Source of the DNA: Caulobacteraceae bacterium
GTDB lineage: Bacteria; Pseudomonadota; Alphaproteobacteria; Caulobacterales; Caulobacteraceae
Assembly: GCA_027487945.1 (NCBI GenBank)
Contig: JAIYCQ010000014.1
Location: 1 to 64,000 of the forward strand
DNA: 64,000 bases
Direction: 5' to 3'
Both the position numbers and the translations under genes were made by a program. Below the pieces are notes generated by a model, which saw only the letters and a program-made list of their open reading frames with translations, did no database searches and was not told the origin of the DNA. Shown in pieces: positions 19,132-29,891 of this stretch. The stretch's first letter is position 1, and every line of letters begins with the position of its first letter.

Positions 19132-20195
19132 GCAGCTACAGCTTGATGCGAAAGCACTTCGAGCACTAGCTTGCTCAGCGCCCCAGCCAGTGGCGGAGGG
19201 ACGGCATTGCCAATCTGCCGTGCGACCTCGATCTTCGTGCCGTAGAACTTGAAGTCGTCGGGGAAACCCATGAGCCGAGCGGCCTCACGGTGGCTGATCG
19301 GCCGATCCGCCTCAGGGTGTAGATAGCGCCCCTTCTCGGGTTTGTAGAATTCGGTGCGAATAGTGACCGAAGGTCTATCCCACCACAGGCGACCGAATAG
19401 ATCTGTTCCCCCGCTCGTCTTTCGCACCCAGCAATCGGGGGTGATATCCGGTCGATTGGCGAGGAGATCGAAACGATTTCCGCCAGCAGGGACGGCCCGA
19501 TATCTCTGCAGGCTCTTCTCGGTGGGCATGCGGCCGAAGTGCAGGTCGAGCGTCGCGCGAGACCCGATCTCCGTCCCAATCGTCTGCAGCGGCAGATCCG
19601 CGATCACATCGCGGACTGTGCGCCAGCGGGGCAGATTGGACTTGAGCTTTGGGTCTGCATGCGACGGCAGCGGAGGAAAGCTGGGAAAGTTGGAAGCCTC
19701 GCGCCAACCGAGGATGATCGTGCGCTTGCGCGTCTGCGGCGCGCCGTAGTCAGCCGCATTGAGGATCGTCGCTTGGGTCAGAAATCCATGCTGTCGCGCC
19801 TTAGCCTCAATCAGCTGACGCTCCGGCGAGCGGTACAGTTCAGCGACGTTCTCCATCACGAAGACTCGAGCGCCTGATTTTTCGGCGGTCTCGATAAACG
19901 GCTCCCAAAGGGCTCGCCGGGCGTCGCCTTCGCGCTTCTTATTCAGGAGGCTGAAGCCTTGGCACGGTGGCCCGCCGATGACCACATCGGCCTGGGGCAC
20001 CTCGTTGTGCAGAAGCCACTCTTCAATATTCGCGCAGACTGCTCGCCCAGGGAAATTCAACTCATGTGTCTTGGAAGCGGCCTTGTCGTTGTCGATCGCT
20101 AGGACCGTTTCAAAACCGCCACAGAAGCGCTTGTCGCAGAACCCCAGGCTCATTCCACCGGCGCCGCTGAAGAGGTCGATGATCCTGAGAGTCAT
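19128..20195 (-). CDS. C5-cytosine DNA methyltransferase
   Basis: A 355-residue m5C methyltransferase with the ordered motifs: I DLFSGAGGMSLGF, IV GGPPCQGFS with catalytic Cys78, VI MENVAEL, VIII QTRKRTIILG, and X RQIGNAVPPPLA at the C-terminus. Between VIII and X is the target-recognition region. It presumably protects the site cut by the convergent NgoMIV-like enzyme. ATG 20195 is preferred over an in-frame codon at 20240 because motif I then sits at the usual distance and GGGAAA precedes it. vsr lies 83 bases upstream on the same strand. A partial palindrome, CACGCTAAGTGTG at 20239-20251, precedes the gene. Confidence 0.94.
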   Translation of the reverse strand: MTLRIIDLFSGAGGMSLGFCDKRFCGGFETVLAIDNDKAASKTHELNFPGRAVCANIEEWLLHNEVPQADVVIGGPPCQGFSLLNKKREGDARRALWEPFIETAEKSGARVFVMENVAELYRSPERQLIEAKARQHGFLTQATILNAADYGAPQTRKRTIILGWREASNFPSFPPLPSHADPKLKSNLPRWRTVRDVIADLPLQTIGTEIGSRATLDLHFGRMPTEKSLQRYRAVPAGGNRFDLLANRPDITPDCWVRKTSGGTDLFGRLWWDRPSVTIRTEFYKPEKGRYLHPEADRPISHREAARLMGFPDDFKFYGTKIEVARQIGNAVPPPLAGALSKLVLEVLSHQAVAA

Positions 20196-20278
20196 GGCGC
20201 TTTCCCAGCGGCTTTCCACGCCGAAACAAAAGGCGAACACGCTAAGTGTGTCAACCGCCCATCTCGCTTAAGATGATT

Positions 20279-20677
20279 CTACGCCACATGTGCCGCGACG
20301 ATTTCCACCAAGCGCGAGGCGTCTTTGAGCTCGCACTCCCAGATCGTCAGGACACGTAAGCCTCGTGCTGTGAGAAGCGTCTCCTGCTCCAAGTCACGCT
20401 GCTTGTTTCGGGCGAATTTTGTCTCCCAGTCTGGACGATTGTGGGCGGGCACAGTGCTGCGCGGACAGCCGTGCTGGTGCCAGAAGCAGCCGTGTACCTG
20501 TATCGCCCATCCCTTGGTCTGGTTGGCGAAATCAGGGGAACCGGGAAGCGATTTGACATTCCGCCGGTAAGAGGAACCCAGCCCTCGCAGTATGCTGGCG
20601 ACTTTCTCTTCGGGCGCTGTCCGCTTTTGCGGCACTCGAGACATGGCCATAGATGTACGGGCATCCTTTGGCATCAT
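20279..20677 (-). CDS. vsr: Very-short-patch repair endonuclease (Vsr)
   Basis: A 132-residue protein with the Vsr hallmarks: RTSMAMSRV near the N-terminus, LPGSPDFAN with the metal-binding Asp49, VHGCFWHQHGCP with His62, Phe65-Trp66 (the mismatch wedge) and His67, and TIWECEL near the C-terminus. Vsr nicks next to T:G mismatches left when methylated cytosine deaminates, so it repairs mutations caused by the adjacent methyltransferase. Counterparts of the E. coli catalytic residues are all present. It is transcribed ahead of the methyltransferase gene. The start at 20677 keeps the conserved RTSM segment; later Met codons are possible. Confidence 0.92.
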   Translation of the reverse strand: MMPKDARTSMAMSRVPQKRTAPEEKVASILRGLGSSYRRNVKSLPGSPDFANQTKGWAIQVHGCFWHQHGCPRSTVPAHNRPDWETKFARNKQRDLEQETLLTARGLRVLTIWECELKDASRLVEIVAAHVA

Positions 20678-20716
20678 TCTCAGTCGACTCCTTCAGGCAC
20701 GACACATGGTGACACC

Positions 20717-21145
20717 TTGACCACCTCTAACGCTACACACGCGCAAACGGCCACCACCGCCTACATCGGCGCCGTCGGCATCGGCGTGTCGGACCTCGCG
20801 CGGTCGGCCGACTTCTACACCCGGGTGCTGGGGATGAAGGTCATCAACACCTTCAGGCTCGACTACATGGACGAGATCGTCGTCGGGTTCGAGGGGCGGG
20901 GGTCGGCGCTGGTGTTGATGCACTGGACCGACGGGTCGGTGCGGAACTATCGCGACAATCCGATCAAGATCGTTCTCTACCTGCCCGACCCCGTCGCGGC
21001 GGCCGAGGCCATCCGCGCCGAGGGGCTGGAGATCGTCCGCCAGCCGACGCCGGTCGCCGCGCTGGGCGGCGCCGTGATGGGTTTCGCCAAGGATCCCGAC
21101 GGCCATCTGGTCGAGCGCCCGCTGCAGCGGCCGATGAAGGCCTGA
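20717..21145 (+). CDS. VOC-superfamily protein with TTG start
   Basis: A 142-residue vicinal oxygen chelate protein. It begins GAVGIGVSDLARSADFYTRV, the typical first module with a possible metal-binding residue. The second module is IKIVLYLPDPVAAAEAI with FAKDPDGHLVE, where the terminal Glu is the usual metal ligand. This resembles lactoylglutathione lyase-like proteins, but the reaction is unproven. No ATG exists at the right place in frame; TTG at 20717 is the best start, with a weak GGTG upstream. It marks the right border of the AT-richer restriction-modification segment. Confidence 0.8.
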   Translation: MTTSNATHAQTATTAYIGAVGIGVSDLARSADFYTRVLGMKVINTFRLDYMDEIVVGFEGRGSALVLMHWTDGSVRNYRDNPIKIVLYLPDPVAAAEAIRAEGLEIVRQPTPVAALGGAVMGFAKDPDGHLVERPLQRPMKA

Positions 21146-21386
21146 ACCGGGGCCCCGCAAGGCGAAACCGGCGTTAACCCCGCCCGGCAGAACCCTGCTT
21201 TCCCGTTTTGCGGGAATGTGCCATGTTTTGAGGTGTCGTTATCTGCAGGGCTTCGGACGCGCTCTCCCCGGTCGTTTCTCTTCTTCGGATCGAGCCCCGG
21301 ACTCGCCCTGATCTTCCTGCAAATTTCGTCTCTCTGAACCCGCCACCCCTTGGCGGTAATGCTCTGCTCTGAAAGGCACTACGACT
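21146..21386 (+). other. Gene-free stretch: probable promoter and leader of the cold-shock gene
   Basis: 240 bases with no coding frame. It holds small hairpins near its start (GCAGAACCCTGC and CCCGTTTTGCGGG, about 21186-21216). Cold-shock mRNAs often have long structured leaders, so this is probably the csp 5' region; no promoter could be fixed. Confidence 0.35.
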
Positions 21387-21596
21387 ATGGCTACCGGTAC
21401 TGTGAAGTGGTTCAACACCACGAAGGGCTACGGCTTCATCCAGCCGGACGACGGCGGCGCCGACGTCTTCGTGCACATTTCGGCCGTTGAACGGGCCGGA
21501 CTGCGCAGCCTGAACGAAGGCCAGAAGGTCAACTACGACCTCGAACAGGATCGCCGCAGCGGCAAGATGGCCGCCGGGAACCTGCAGCCGCTCTAG
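21387..21596 (+). CDS. csp: Cold-shock domain protein
   Basis: A 69-residue single cold-shock domain. RNP1 is GYGFIQPDD and RNP2 is DVFVHISAV, after the canonical [10 protein letters not shown] start, with the final strand MAAGNLQPL. It binds single-stranded RNA/DNA and acts as an RNA chaperone. It is monocistronic: a long leader lies upstream and a strong terminator begins 24 bases after the stop. Which paralogue it is cannot be told from one copy. Confidence 0.97.
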   Translation: MATGTVKWFNTTKGYGFIQPDDGGADVFVHISAVERAGLRSLNEGQKVNYDLEQDRRSGKMAAGNLQPL

Positions 21597-21620
21597 GGCG
21601 GGCTGAGAGGCCACAACGCG

Positions 21621-21654
21621 AAACGGGTCGGCGGTGACGCTGGCCCGTTTTTTT
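21621..21654 (+). terminator. Rho-independent terminator after csp
   Basis: AACGGGTC pairs with GGCCCGTT (one G-U) around a GC-rich loop and is followed by seven T. Confidence 0.85.
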
Positions 21655-21729
21655 GTGGGCGCGACCGGGCTTGCAACCCGCACCGCTCCGCGCGCATTTG
21701 GCCATGGGCGCGCGGGCTTTGGGGGTTTC

Positions 21730-23163
21730 TTGGCCGATCTGAATTTCGGGGCGCTGTTTCACGCCCTTCCCAGTCCCTACATGGTCCTCGATCGGCAGCT
21801 GCGCTACATCGAGGCCAACGCGGCCTATGAGGCGGCGGTGTTCCGCACGCGGGACGAGCTGGTCGGCGGCCATATCCTTGACCTGTTCCCGGACCCCGAG
21901 AACGGCGAGCGGCTGCGGACGTCGCTGCAGCGGGTGCTGGACACCGGACAGCCCGACACCCTGGCCTTCATCCCCTACGACATCCCCACGGCCCAGGGCA
22001 TCGAGCGGCGCTACTGGACGGCCGTTCACACCCCGGTGCGGGACGCCTCGGGCGCCGTGGCCTGGGTGATGCAGAACACCGTCGACGTGACCGAGTTGCA
22101 CCGGCTGCGCCGGCAGGCCGGCCACCTGCCGGGCGAGACCGATCTGCTGCAGCGCGCCCGCGAGGCCGAGACCGTCAGCCGCGCCCTGCAGCGCGAGACG
22201 GCCGGTCTGCGCGACCTGTTCATGCAGGCGCCGGGCTTCATGGCCGTCCTGTCGGGGCCCGACCATGTCTTCACCCTCAGCAACGCCGCCTATCAGCAGG
22301 TGATCGGCCACCGCGACATCCTGGGCAAGACGGTCGCCGAGGCCCTGCCCGAGCTGCACGGCCAGGGGTTCTACGATCTGCTCGACACGGTGTTCTCCAG
22401 CGGCGAGCCCTATGTCGGCCTGTCAGCGCCGGTGACGCTGATCCGCGTGCCCGACGGCGCGCCGGAGGAGCGGTTCCTCGACTTCATCTACCAGCCGATC
22501 CGCGACCTCGAGGGCGCGGTGATCGGCATCTTCGTCGAGGGCTCGGATGTCACCGAACGGGTCCGGGCCGAGGACCAGCGCAAGCTGCTGCTCGACGAGC
22601 TGAACCATCGGGTCAAGAACACCCTGGCCATCGTCCAGTCGATCGCCGCCCAGACCGTGCGGGCGACGCCCGAGCCGGCCGCCTTCCGCACCGCCTTCGA
22701 GGCCCGGCTGATGGCCCTGTCGGGCGTCCATAACGTCCTGACCACCGCCAACTGGCAGGGCGCCCGGCTCGAGGCGCTGCTGGCGCTGGAGCTCAGCCCC
22801 TACGGCCCGCCCCACTACCGGCTCGACGGACCGTCGGTGACCCTGTCGGCGCAGGAGGCGCTGACCTTCGCCCTGGTCACCCACGAGCTGGCGACCAATG
22901 CGGCCAAGTACGGCGCCCTGTCCGCCCCGGACGGTCAGGTGACTGTGACCTGGAGTCTGGCCGCCGACGAAACCGGCGGACGGCGGCTGACCCTCGACTG
23001 GCGCGAGACCGGCGGCCCGCCCGTGGCCCCCCCGACACACCAGGGCTTCGGCTCGCGCCTGATCCAGCGGTCGATCCAGGTCGACATGGACGGCGAGACC
23101 ACCATGGCCTTCGATCCCGACGGCCTTCGCTGCCGGATCGCGCTGCGGCTCAGCGCGACCTGA
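21730..23163 (+). CDS. HWE-family sensor histidine kinase with two PAS domains
   Basis: A soluble protein of about 477 residues. PAS 1 covers roughly residues 5-120 (FHALPSPYMVLDRQLRYIEA), PAS 2 about 155-280 (LFMQAPGFMAVLSGPDHVF), then the HWE kinase core: LDELNHRVKNTLAIVQSIAA with the phospho-acceptor His, the N box ALVTHELATNAAKYGAL, and DWRETGGPP, which supplies the defining WxE. HWE kinases in alphaproteobacteria often act in general-stress or light signalling. TTG at 21730 with GGGGG six bases upstream is the likely start; the frame upstream overlaps the csp terminator. No response regulator lies beside it. Confidence 0.87.
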   Translation: MADLNFGALFHALPSPYMVLDRQLRYIEANAAYEAAVFRTRDELVGGHILDLFPDPENGERLRTSLQRVLDTGQPDTLAFIPYDIPTAQGIERRYWTAVHTPVRDASGAVAWVMQNTVDVTELHRLRRQAGHLPGETDLLQRAREAETVSRALQRETAGLRDLFMQAPGFMAVLSGPDHVFTLSNAAYQQVIGHRDILGKTVAEALPELHGQGFYDLLDTVFSSGEPYVGLSAPVTLIRVPDGAPEERFLDFIYQPIRDLEGAVIGIFVEGSDVTERVRAEDQRKLLLDELNHRVKNTLAIVQSIAAQTVRATPEPAAFRTAFEARLMALSGVHNVLTTANWQGARLEALLALELSPYGPPHYRLDGPSVTLSAQEALTFALVTHELATNAAKYGALSAPDGQVTVTWSLAADETGGRRLTLDWRETGGPPVAPPTHQGFGSRLIQRSIQVDMDGETTMAFDPDGLRCRIALRLSAT

Positions 23164-23236
23164 GCAGCCCGTTACCCGGTGGTAACCGTTGGGATTTGCG
23201 CTAGGCTCGCGAAAACAGATCGCGGGAGGAGCGACC

Positions 23237-25465
23237 ATGGCCGGCAAGATCGGGCGCACCATTCAGGACTCTACGCCCTGGTGGCCGACGCCGCCCGCAC
23301 CGCCGAAGGGCGCGCCCAACATCCTGGTGGTGCTGTTCGACGACGTCGGCTTCTCGGACTTCGGCTGCTACGGCTCGCCGATCGAGACCCCGACCATCGA
23401 CCGGCTGGCGGCCGAGGGGCTGCGCTACACCGGCTTCCACACCACGGCGATGTGCTCGACCACCCGGGCGGCGCTGCTGACCGGCCGTAACCACCACAGC
23501 GTCGGCGTCGGGTGCCTCGCCAACTTCGACAGCGGCTATCCGGGCTATCGCGGCAAGATCGCGAGGGAGGCCGGTATCCTGCCCGAGATGCTGCGCCCGC
23601 ACGGCTACCGGAACTACATGCTGGGCAAGTGGCATGTGACGCCGCTGACCGAGAGCGGCGCCACCGGGCCGTTCGACGGCTGGCCGCTGGGCCGGGGCTT
23701 CGACCGCTTCTACGGTTTTCTGGATGCCGAGACCGACCAGTACTCGCCCGAGCTGGTGCGCGACAACACGCCCGTCGCCGCGCCCGGAACCTTCGAGACC
23801 GGCTACCACCTGACCGAGGACCTGGTCGACCAGGCCATCCGCTATATCGCCGACCACACCGCCGACGCGCCGCAGACGCCTTGGCTGACCTGGATCGGCC
23901 TTGGCGCCTGCCACGCCCCGCACCAGGCGCCGCGCGATCTGATCCTGAAATACGATGCCGTGTTCAATGAAGGCTGGGACGTCGAGCGCGAGCGCCGGCT
24001 GGCCCGGCAGAAGGCGCTGGGCATCGTCACGGCCGACACCGCCCTGCCGCCGCGCAACGACCATGTCGGCGCCTGGGCTGATCATTCGCCCGACGAGCAG
24101 CGGGTCTTCACCCGGCTGCAGGCCGCCTTCGCCGCCATGCTGGAGCATGCCGACCAGCATCTGGCGCGGCTGGTCGGCTTCCTGGAGGAGGCGGGCTTGA
24201 GGGACGACACACTGATCCTGGTGATGTCCGACAACGGCGCCAGCCAGGAGGGCGGTCCGCTGGGGATGGTCAACGCCATGGGGCCCTTCAACGGCAAGCG
24301 CGAGCCGATGGCCGAGAAGCTGGCCCGCATCGACGACATCGGCGGGCCCGACACCCACTCCAACTTTCCGCTCGGCTGGGCGATGGCGTCCAACACGCCG
24401 CTGAAGCGCTACAAGCAGAACACCCACGGCGGCGGCATCCGCGACCCGCTGGTGATGAGCTGGCCGGCCGGGATCAAGGCGGCGGGCGAGACGCGCAGCC
24501 AGTTCACCCACGCCAGTGACGTGGTCCCGACCCTGCTGGAGCTGCTCGGGATCACGCCCCCGGACAGCATCGCCGGGGTCGAACAGATGCCGCTGGAGGG
24601 AACCAGCTTCGCCGCCTCCCTGACCGACCCGGCCGCGCCGTCCAAGGCCGGCGCACAGTACTTCGAGATGTTCGGCCACCGGGGGCTGGTCAAGGACGGC
24701 TGGAAGGCGGTCGCCTGGCACCCGCCGGGCCGGCCGTTCGAGGACGACGTCTGGGAGCTCTACCACCTGGCCCGGGATTTCTCGGAGAGCCACGACCTCG
24801 CCGCCGAGCATCCCGACAGGCTCGAGGCGCTGAAGGCCGAGTGGTGGGCGCTGGCGGAGGCGTCCAAGGTGCTGCCGCTGGACGACCGCTTCGGTCCGCG
24901 CTTCGCCGAGAACGCCCAGCGCTTCCACGGGGCCCGCACCCGCTTCGTGTTCCACAAGGGCATGGGCCATGTGCCCACCGACGTGGCGCCGGACGTGCGC
25001 AGCCGCAGCTATCGCATCGAGGCCGACGTCCGCGTCGCGGCGGGCGACGAGGGCGTGCTGATCGCCCACGGCGACATGACAAGCGGCTACTCGCTGTTCC
25101 TGAAGGACGGCCGGCTGGTCCACGACCTCAACATCGGCGGGACCCACGCGGTGGTCACCAGCGACCAAATCGTCGAGCCCGGCCAGCGCAGGCTGGGTGT
25201 GGCGGTGCGGCCCGGACCGGACGGGCGGCGGATCGTGCTGTTGATCGACGGTATCCCGGCCGGCAAGATCACCACGCCGCTCGGCTTCCATACCCTGATC
25301 AGCTGGTCGGGCCTGGACATCGGCCTGGACCGCGGCAGCCCGGTCGGCGACTACGCCGCCCCGTTCGCCTTCACCGGCCTGCTGCGCAAGGTGACCGTGA
25401 CCATGAACGACGACCAGGCCCTGGACGGCGACGCGGTCGGCGAGGCGGAGATGGCGCGGCAGTAG
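23237..25465 (+). CDS. Arylsulfatase (sulfatase family)
   Basis: A 742-residue sulfatase. The N-terminal half has the metal site (VLFDDVGFSDFGCYG) and the formylglycine motif MCSTTRAALLTGRN; the Cys in CSTTR would be oxidised to formylglycine. KWHVTP and DNGASQEGG supply the remaining conserved active-site residues. The C-terminal 200 residues, from about residue 560, look like a lectin/laminin-G-type beta-sandwich found in large arylsulfatases. No signal peptide was seen. It would hydrolyse sulfate esters; the substrate is not known. GGGAGGAG precedes the ATG at 23237. No formylglycine-generating enzyme gene is in the window. Confidence 0.9.
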   Translation: MAGKIGRTIQDSTPWWPTPPAPPKGAPNILVVLFDDVGFSDFGCYGSPIETPTIDRLAAEGLRYTGFHTTAMCSTTRAALLTGRNHHSVGVGCLANFDSGYPGYRGKIAREAGILPEMLRPHGYRNYMLGKWHVTPLTESGATGPFDGWPLGRGFDRFYGFLDAETDQYSPELVRDNTPVAAPGTFETGYHLTEDLVDQAIRYIADHTADAPQTPWLTWIGLGACHAPHQAPRDLILKYDAVFNEGWDVERERRLARQKALGIVTADTALPPRNDHVGAWADHSPDEQRVFTRLQAAFAAMLEHADQHLARLVGFLEEAGLRDDTLILVMSDNGASQEGGPLGMVNAMGPFNGKREPMAEKLARIDDIGGPDTHSNFPLGWAMASNTPLKRYKQNTHGGGIRDPLVMSWPAGIKAAGETRSQFTHASDVVPTLLELLGITPPDSIAGVEQMPLEGTSFAASLTDPAAPSKAGAQYFEMFGHRGLVKDGWKAVAWHPPGRPFEDDVWELYHLARDFSESHDLAAEHPDRLEALKAEWWALAEASKVLPLDDRFGPRFAENAQRFHGARTRFVFHKGMGHVPTDVAPDVRSRSYRIEADVRVAAGDEGVLIAHGDMTSGYSLFLKDGRLVHDLNIGGTHAVVTSDQIVEPGQRRLGVAVRPGPDGRRIVLLIDGIPAGKITTPLGFHTLISWSGLDIGLDRGSPVGDYAAPFAFTGLLRKVTVTMNDDQALDGDAVGEAEMARQ

Positions 25466-25481
25466 GCGGGCTCTTTGCGGG

Positions 25482-25570
25482 CTTCGACACGCGCTCGTCC
25501 GGCGCTGCTCAGCATGCCTTGGGTGGGTAGCCTACAATCGACGTCGTCCTGCGCAGCGGGCGTGTCGAAG
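25482..25570. repeat. Intergenic palindromic repeat element
   Basis: CTTCGACACGC (25482-25492) and its exact reverse complement GCGTGTCGAAG (25560-25570) bracket an 89-bp element with further GC-rich partial pairing inside. It lies between the arylsulfatase and the DUF4893 gene. Elements with TTCGACACGC ends are frequent between genes in related genomes, as far as I recall. Confidence 0.6.
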
Positions 25571-25616
25571 GACGCAAGCCCTTTACGCAACCCTTTGGCC
25601 GCGCCAACCTTCCACC

Positions 25617-26342
25617 ATGATGATCCGCACCCTCGTCGCCTCCGCCCTGGCCCTGACCCTGGCGGCCTGTTCCCGGCCGAGCGAGCCGACGCAGCCTCGC
25701 GAAGCCCCCGCGACGCCCGACACGACCGTCCCGGCCGGCCCGCCCGCCACCGACCCCACCGCCACAGCGCCGGTGGACGGCGGGCTGCAGGGCGGCACGG
25801 ACAAGTGGAAGACGGTCGCCTCGGCCGATGACCAGGACCGCCTCGCCCGCCTGAACGATGCCTGGAAACAGGCCCTGCGCGAGGCCAACAACGAGTTCGG
25901 CGCCCAGCTCGACGCCCTGGGCATGCTCTCGGTGCAGGACGCGGCGCTGGCGACCCCGCCCCTGGAGCCGGGACCGGGCAGGTACCGCTGCCGCACCATC
26001 AAGGTCGGCTCCCTGAACGGCGACGGCCTCAAGTACGTCGCCTACCCCTGGTTCACCTGTACGGTCGACCTGACCCCAGGCGGCGACCTGATCCTGACCA
26101 AGACGACGGGCAGCCAGAGGACGAAGGGCCTGATCTACCCGGACAGCGAAAACCCGGGGCGGCTGATCTACGTCGGCGCCCAGGCCTGGGGCGATACGGA
26201 GACCACCTTCCCCGCCTACGGCGCCCAGCCCGAGCGCGACCAGGTCGGCGTCATCGAGCGCATCGGCAACTGCCGCTGGCGGATGGTCGTCCCCTGGCCG
26301 AAGCAGGAGTCCAAACTCGACATCCTCGAGATCCGGAGCTGA
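25617..26342 (+). CDS. DUF4893-like lipoprotein
   Basis: A 241-residue protein. The signal peptide ends in the lipobox TLAAC with Cys near residue 18. A Pro/Thr-rich linker to about residue 60 is followed by a domain resembling DUF4893: KTVASADDQDRLARLNDAWK at its start, then GPGRYRCRTIKVGS and ERIGNCRWRMVVPWP. Function is unknown in the family. It is probably anchored in the envelope. Two adjacent Met codons make the start ambiguous by one residue. The following VOC gene begins five bases after the stop, so the two form an operon. Confidence 0.76.
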   Translation: MMIRTLVASALALTLAACSRPSEPTQPREAPATPDTTVPAGPPATDPTATAPVDGGLQGGTDKWKTVASADDQDRLARLNDAWKQALREANNEFGAQLDALGMLSVQDAALATPPLEPGPGRYRCRTIKVGSLNGDGLKYVAYPWFTCTVDLTPGGDLILTKTTGSQRTKGLIYPDSENPGRLIYVGAQAWGDTETTFPAYGAQPERDQVGVIERIGNCRWRMVVPWPKQESKLDILEIRS

Positions 26343-26347
26343 CCGCC

Positions 26348-27094
26348 ATGCGCCTGCGCCAGATCGCCCTGGTGGGCGCCGACCTGGAGGCCGCAGAGGC
26401 CGACATCCGCGCCGTGCTGGGCCTGGACTATGCGTACGACGACCCCGGCGTCGGCAAGTTCGGACTGAAGAACGCGGTCTTCCCGGTCGGCGAGTTCTTC
26501 CTCGAGGTGGTCTCGCCCAAGGCGGAGGGCACGACGGCCGGCCGCCTCCTGGACAAGCGCGGCGGCGACGGCGGCTACATGGTCATCCTGCAGGTGCACG
26601 ATATCGCGGCGGCCCGCGCCGGCATCGCGGCGGCGGGCGCGCGGGTGGTCGAGGACATCGACCTGCCCCGCGCCCGGGCGGCGCACATCCATCCCCGCGA
26701 CGTCGGCGGCGCCATCCTGTCGCTCGACTGGATGGACGGCTGGGATCACTGGGAGTGGGGCGGCCCCGTCTGGCGCGACGGCGTCCGCACCGACGTGTCG
26801 AGCGCGATCGTCGGCGCCGAGCTCCAGGGCGCCGACCCGGACGCCATGTCGGCCCGCTGGGCCCAGGTGCTGGGTGTGGCCCGCGAAGCGGCGGGCGACG
26901 GCTGGCGCATCCCGCTGGAGGACAGCGAGCTGCGCTTCGTTTCGGCGACGGACGGTCGGGGCGACGGCCTGCGCGCCTTCGACGTGGCCGTGCGGGATGT
27001 GGACGCGGTCCGTGCGGCGGCGCAGGCGCGCGGCCTGGTCAAGGACGGCGAGGTCACGCTGTGCGGGACGGTGGTCAGGCTGGTTCAGGCTTGA
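26348..27094 (+). CDS. VOC/glyoxalase-like domain protein
   Basis: A 248-residue protein with two VOC-like modules: RLRQIALVGADLEAAEADIR at the start, and TDVSSAIVGAELQGADPDAM opening the second half near residue 160. The first module resembles glyoxalase-like domain 3 proteins that act on bulky hydroxylated substrates. No signal peptide is present. It is co-transcribed with the DUF4893 lipoprotein gene five bases upstream. The reaction is not predicted. Confidence 0.75.
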   Translation: MRLRQIALVGADLEAAEADIRAVLGLDYAYDDPGVGKFGLKNAVFPVGEFFLEVVSPKAEGTTAGRLLDKRGGDGGYMVILQVHDIAAARAGIAAAGARVVEDIDLPRARAAHIHPRDVGGAILSLDWMDGWDHWEWGGPVWRDGVRTDVSSAIVGAELQGADPDAMSARWAQVLGVAREAAGDGWRIPLEDSELRFVSATDGRGDGLRAFDVAVRDVDAVRAAAQARGLVKDGEVTLCGTVVRLVQA

Positions 27095-27118
27095 AACCTT
27101 TCCCCCTCTAAACCGCTC

Positions 27119-27138
27119 ATCCCGGTGAATACCGGGAT
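27119..27138. repeat. Short palindromic (REP-like) element
   Basis: ATCCCGGT and ACCGGGAT form a perfect 8-bp stem with a GAAT loop, within a TCATCCCGG...CCGGGATCA context typical of dispersed alphaproteobacterial palindromes. It may also end the upstream operon, but no T tract follows. Confidence 0.55.
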
Positions 27139-27163
27139 CAGCCGAAGCGCTCTAACGGGCCCG

Positions 27164-27197
27164 CCACCCTTGTGTTGCCCTTGGGCCACACCTACAT
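27164..27197 (+). promoter_or_regulatory. Possible RpoH-type heat-shock promoter of clpB
   Basis: CCACCCTTGTG at 27164 and CCACACCTACAT at 27186 loosely resemble the alphaproteobacterial sigma-32 pattern (CCCTTG, then CCNCAT). The position suits clpB, a known heat-shock gene, with about 60 bases of leader. The match is weak. Confidence 0.3.
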
Positions 27198-27260
27198 CGT
27201 TGAGGTCCGGTTGCGCTTGATCAAGGCGACCGGACACATTCCGCCGTACCGGGGATAGCC

Positions 27261-29858
<2,598 letters not shown>

Positions 29859-29891
29859 CGAGAACTGGGGAAGGGGGCGATCCCTCTGTCC

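Noticed and set aside
27212-27222. TTGATCAAGG near clpB as an FNR box
   Set aside because: The two half-sites abut with no 4-bp spacer, so it does not fit TTGAT-N4-ATCAA.
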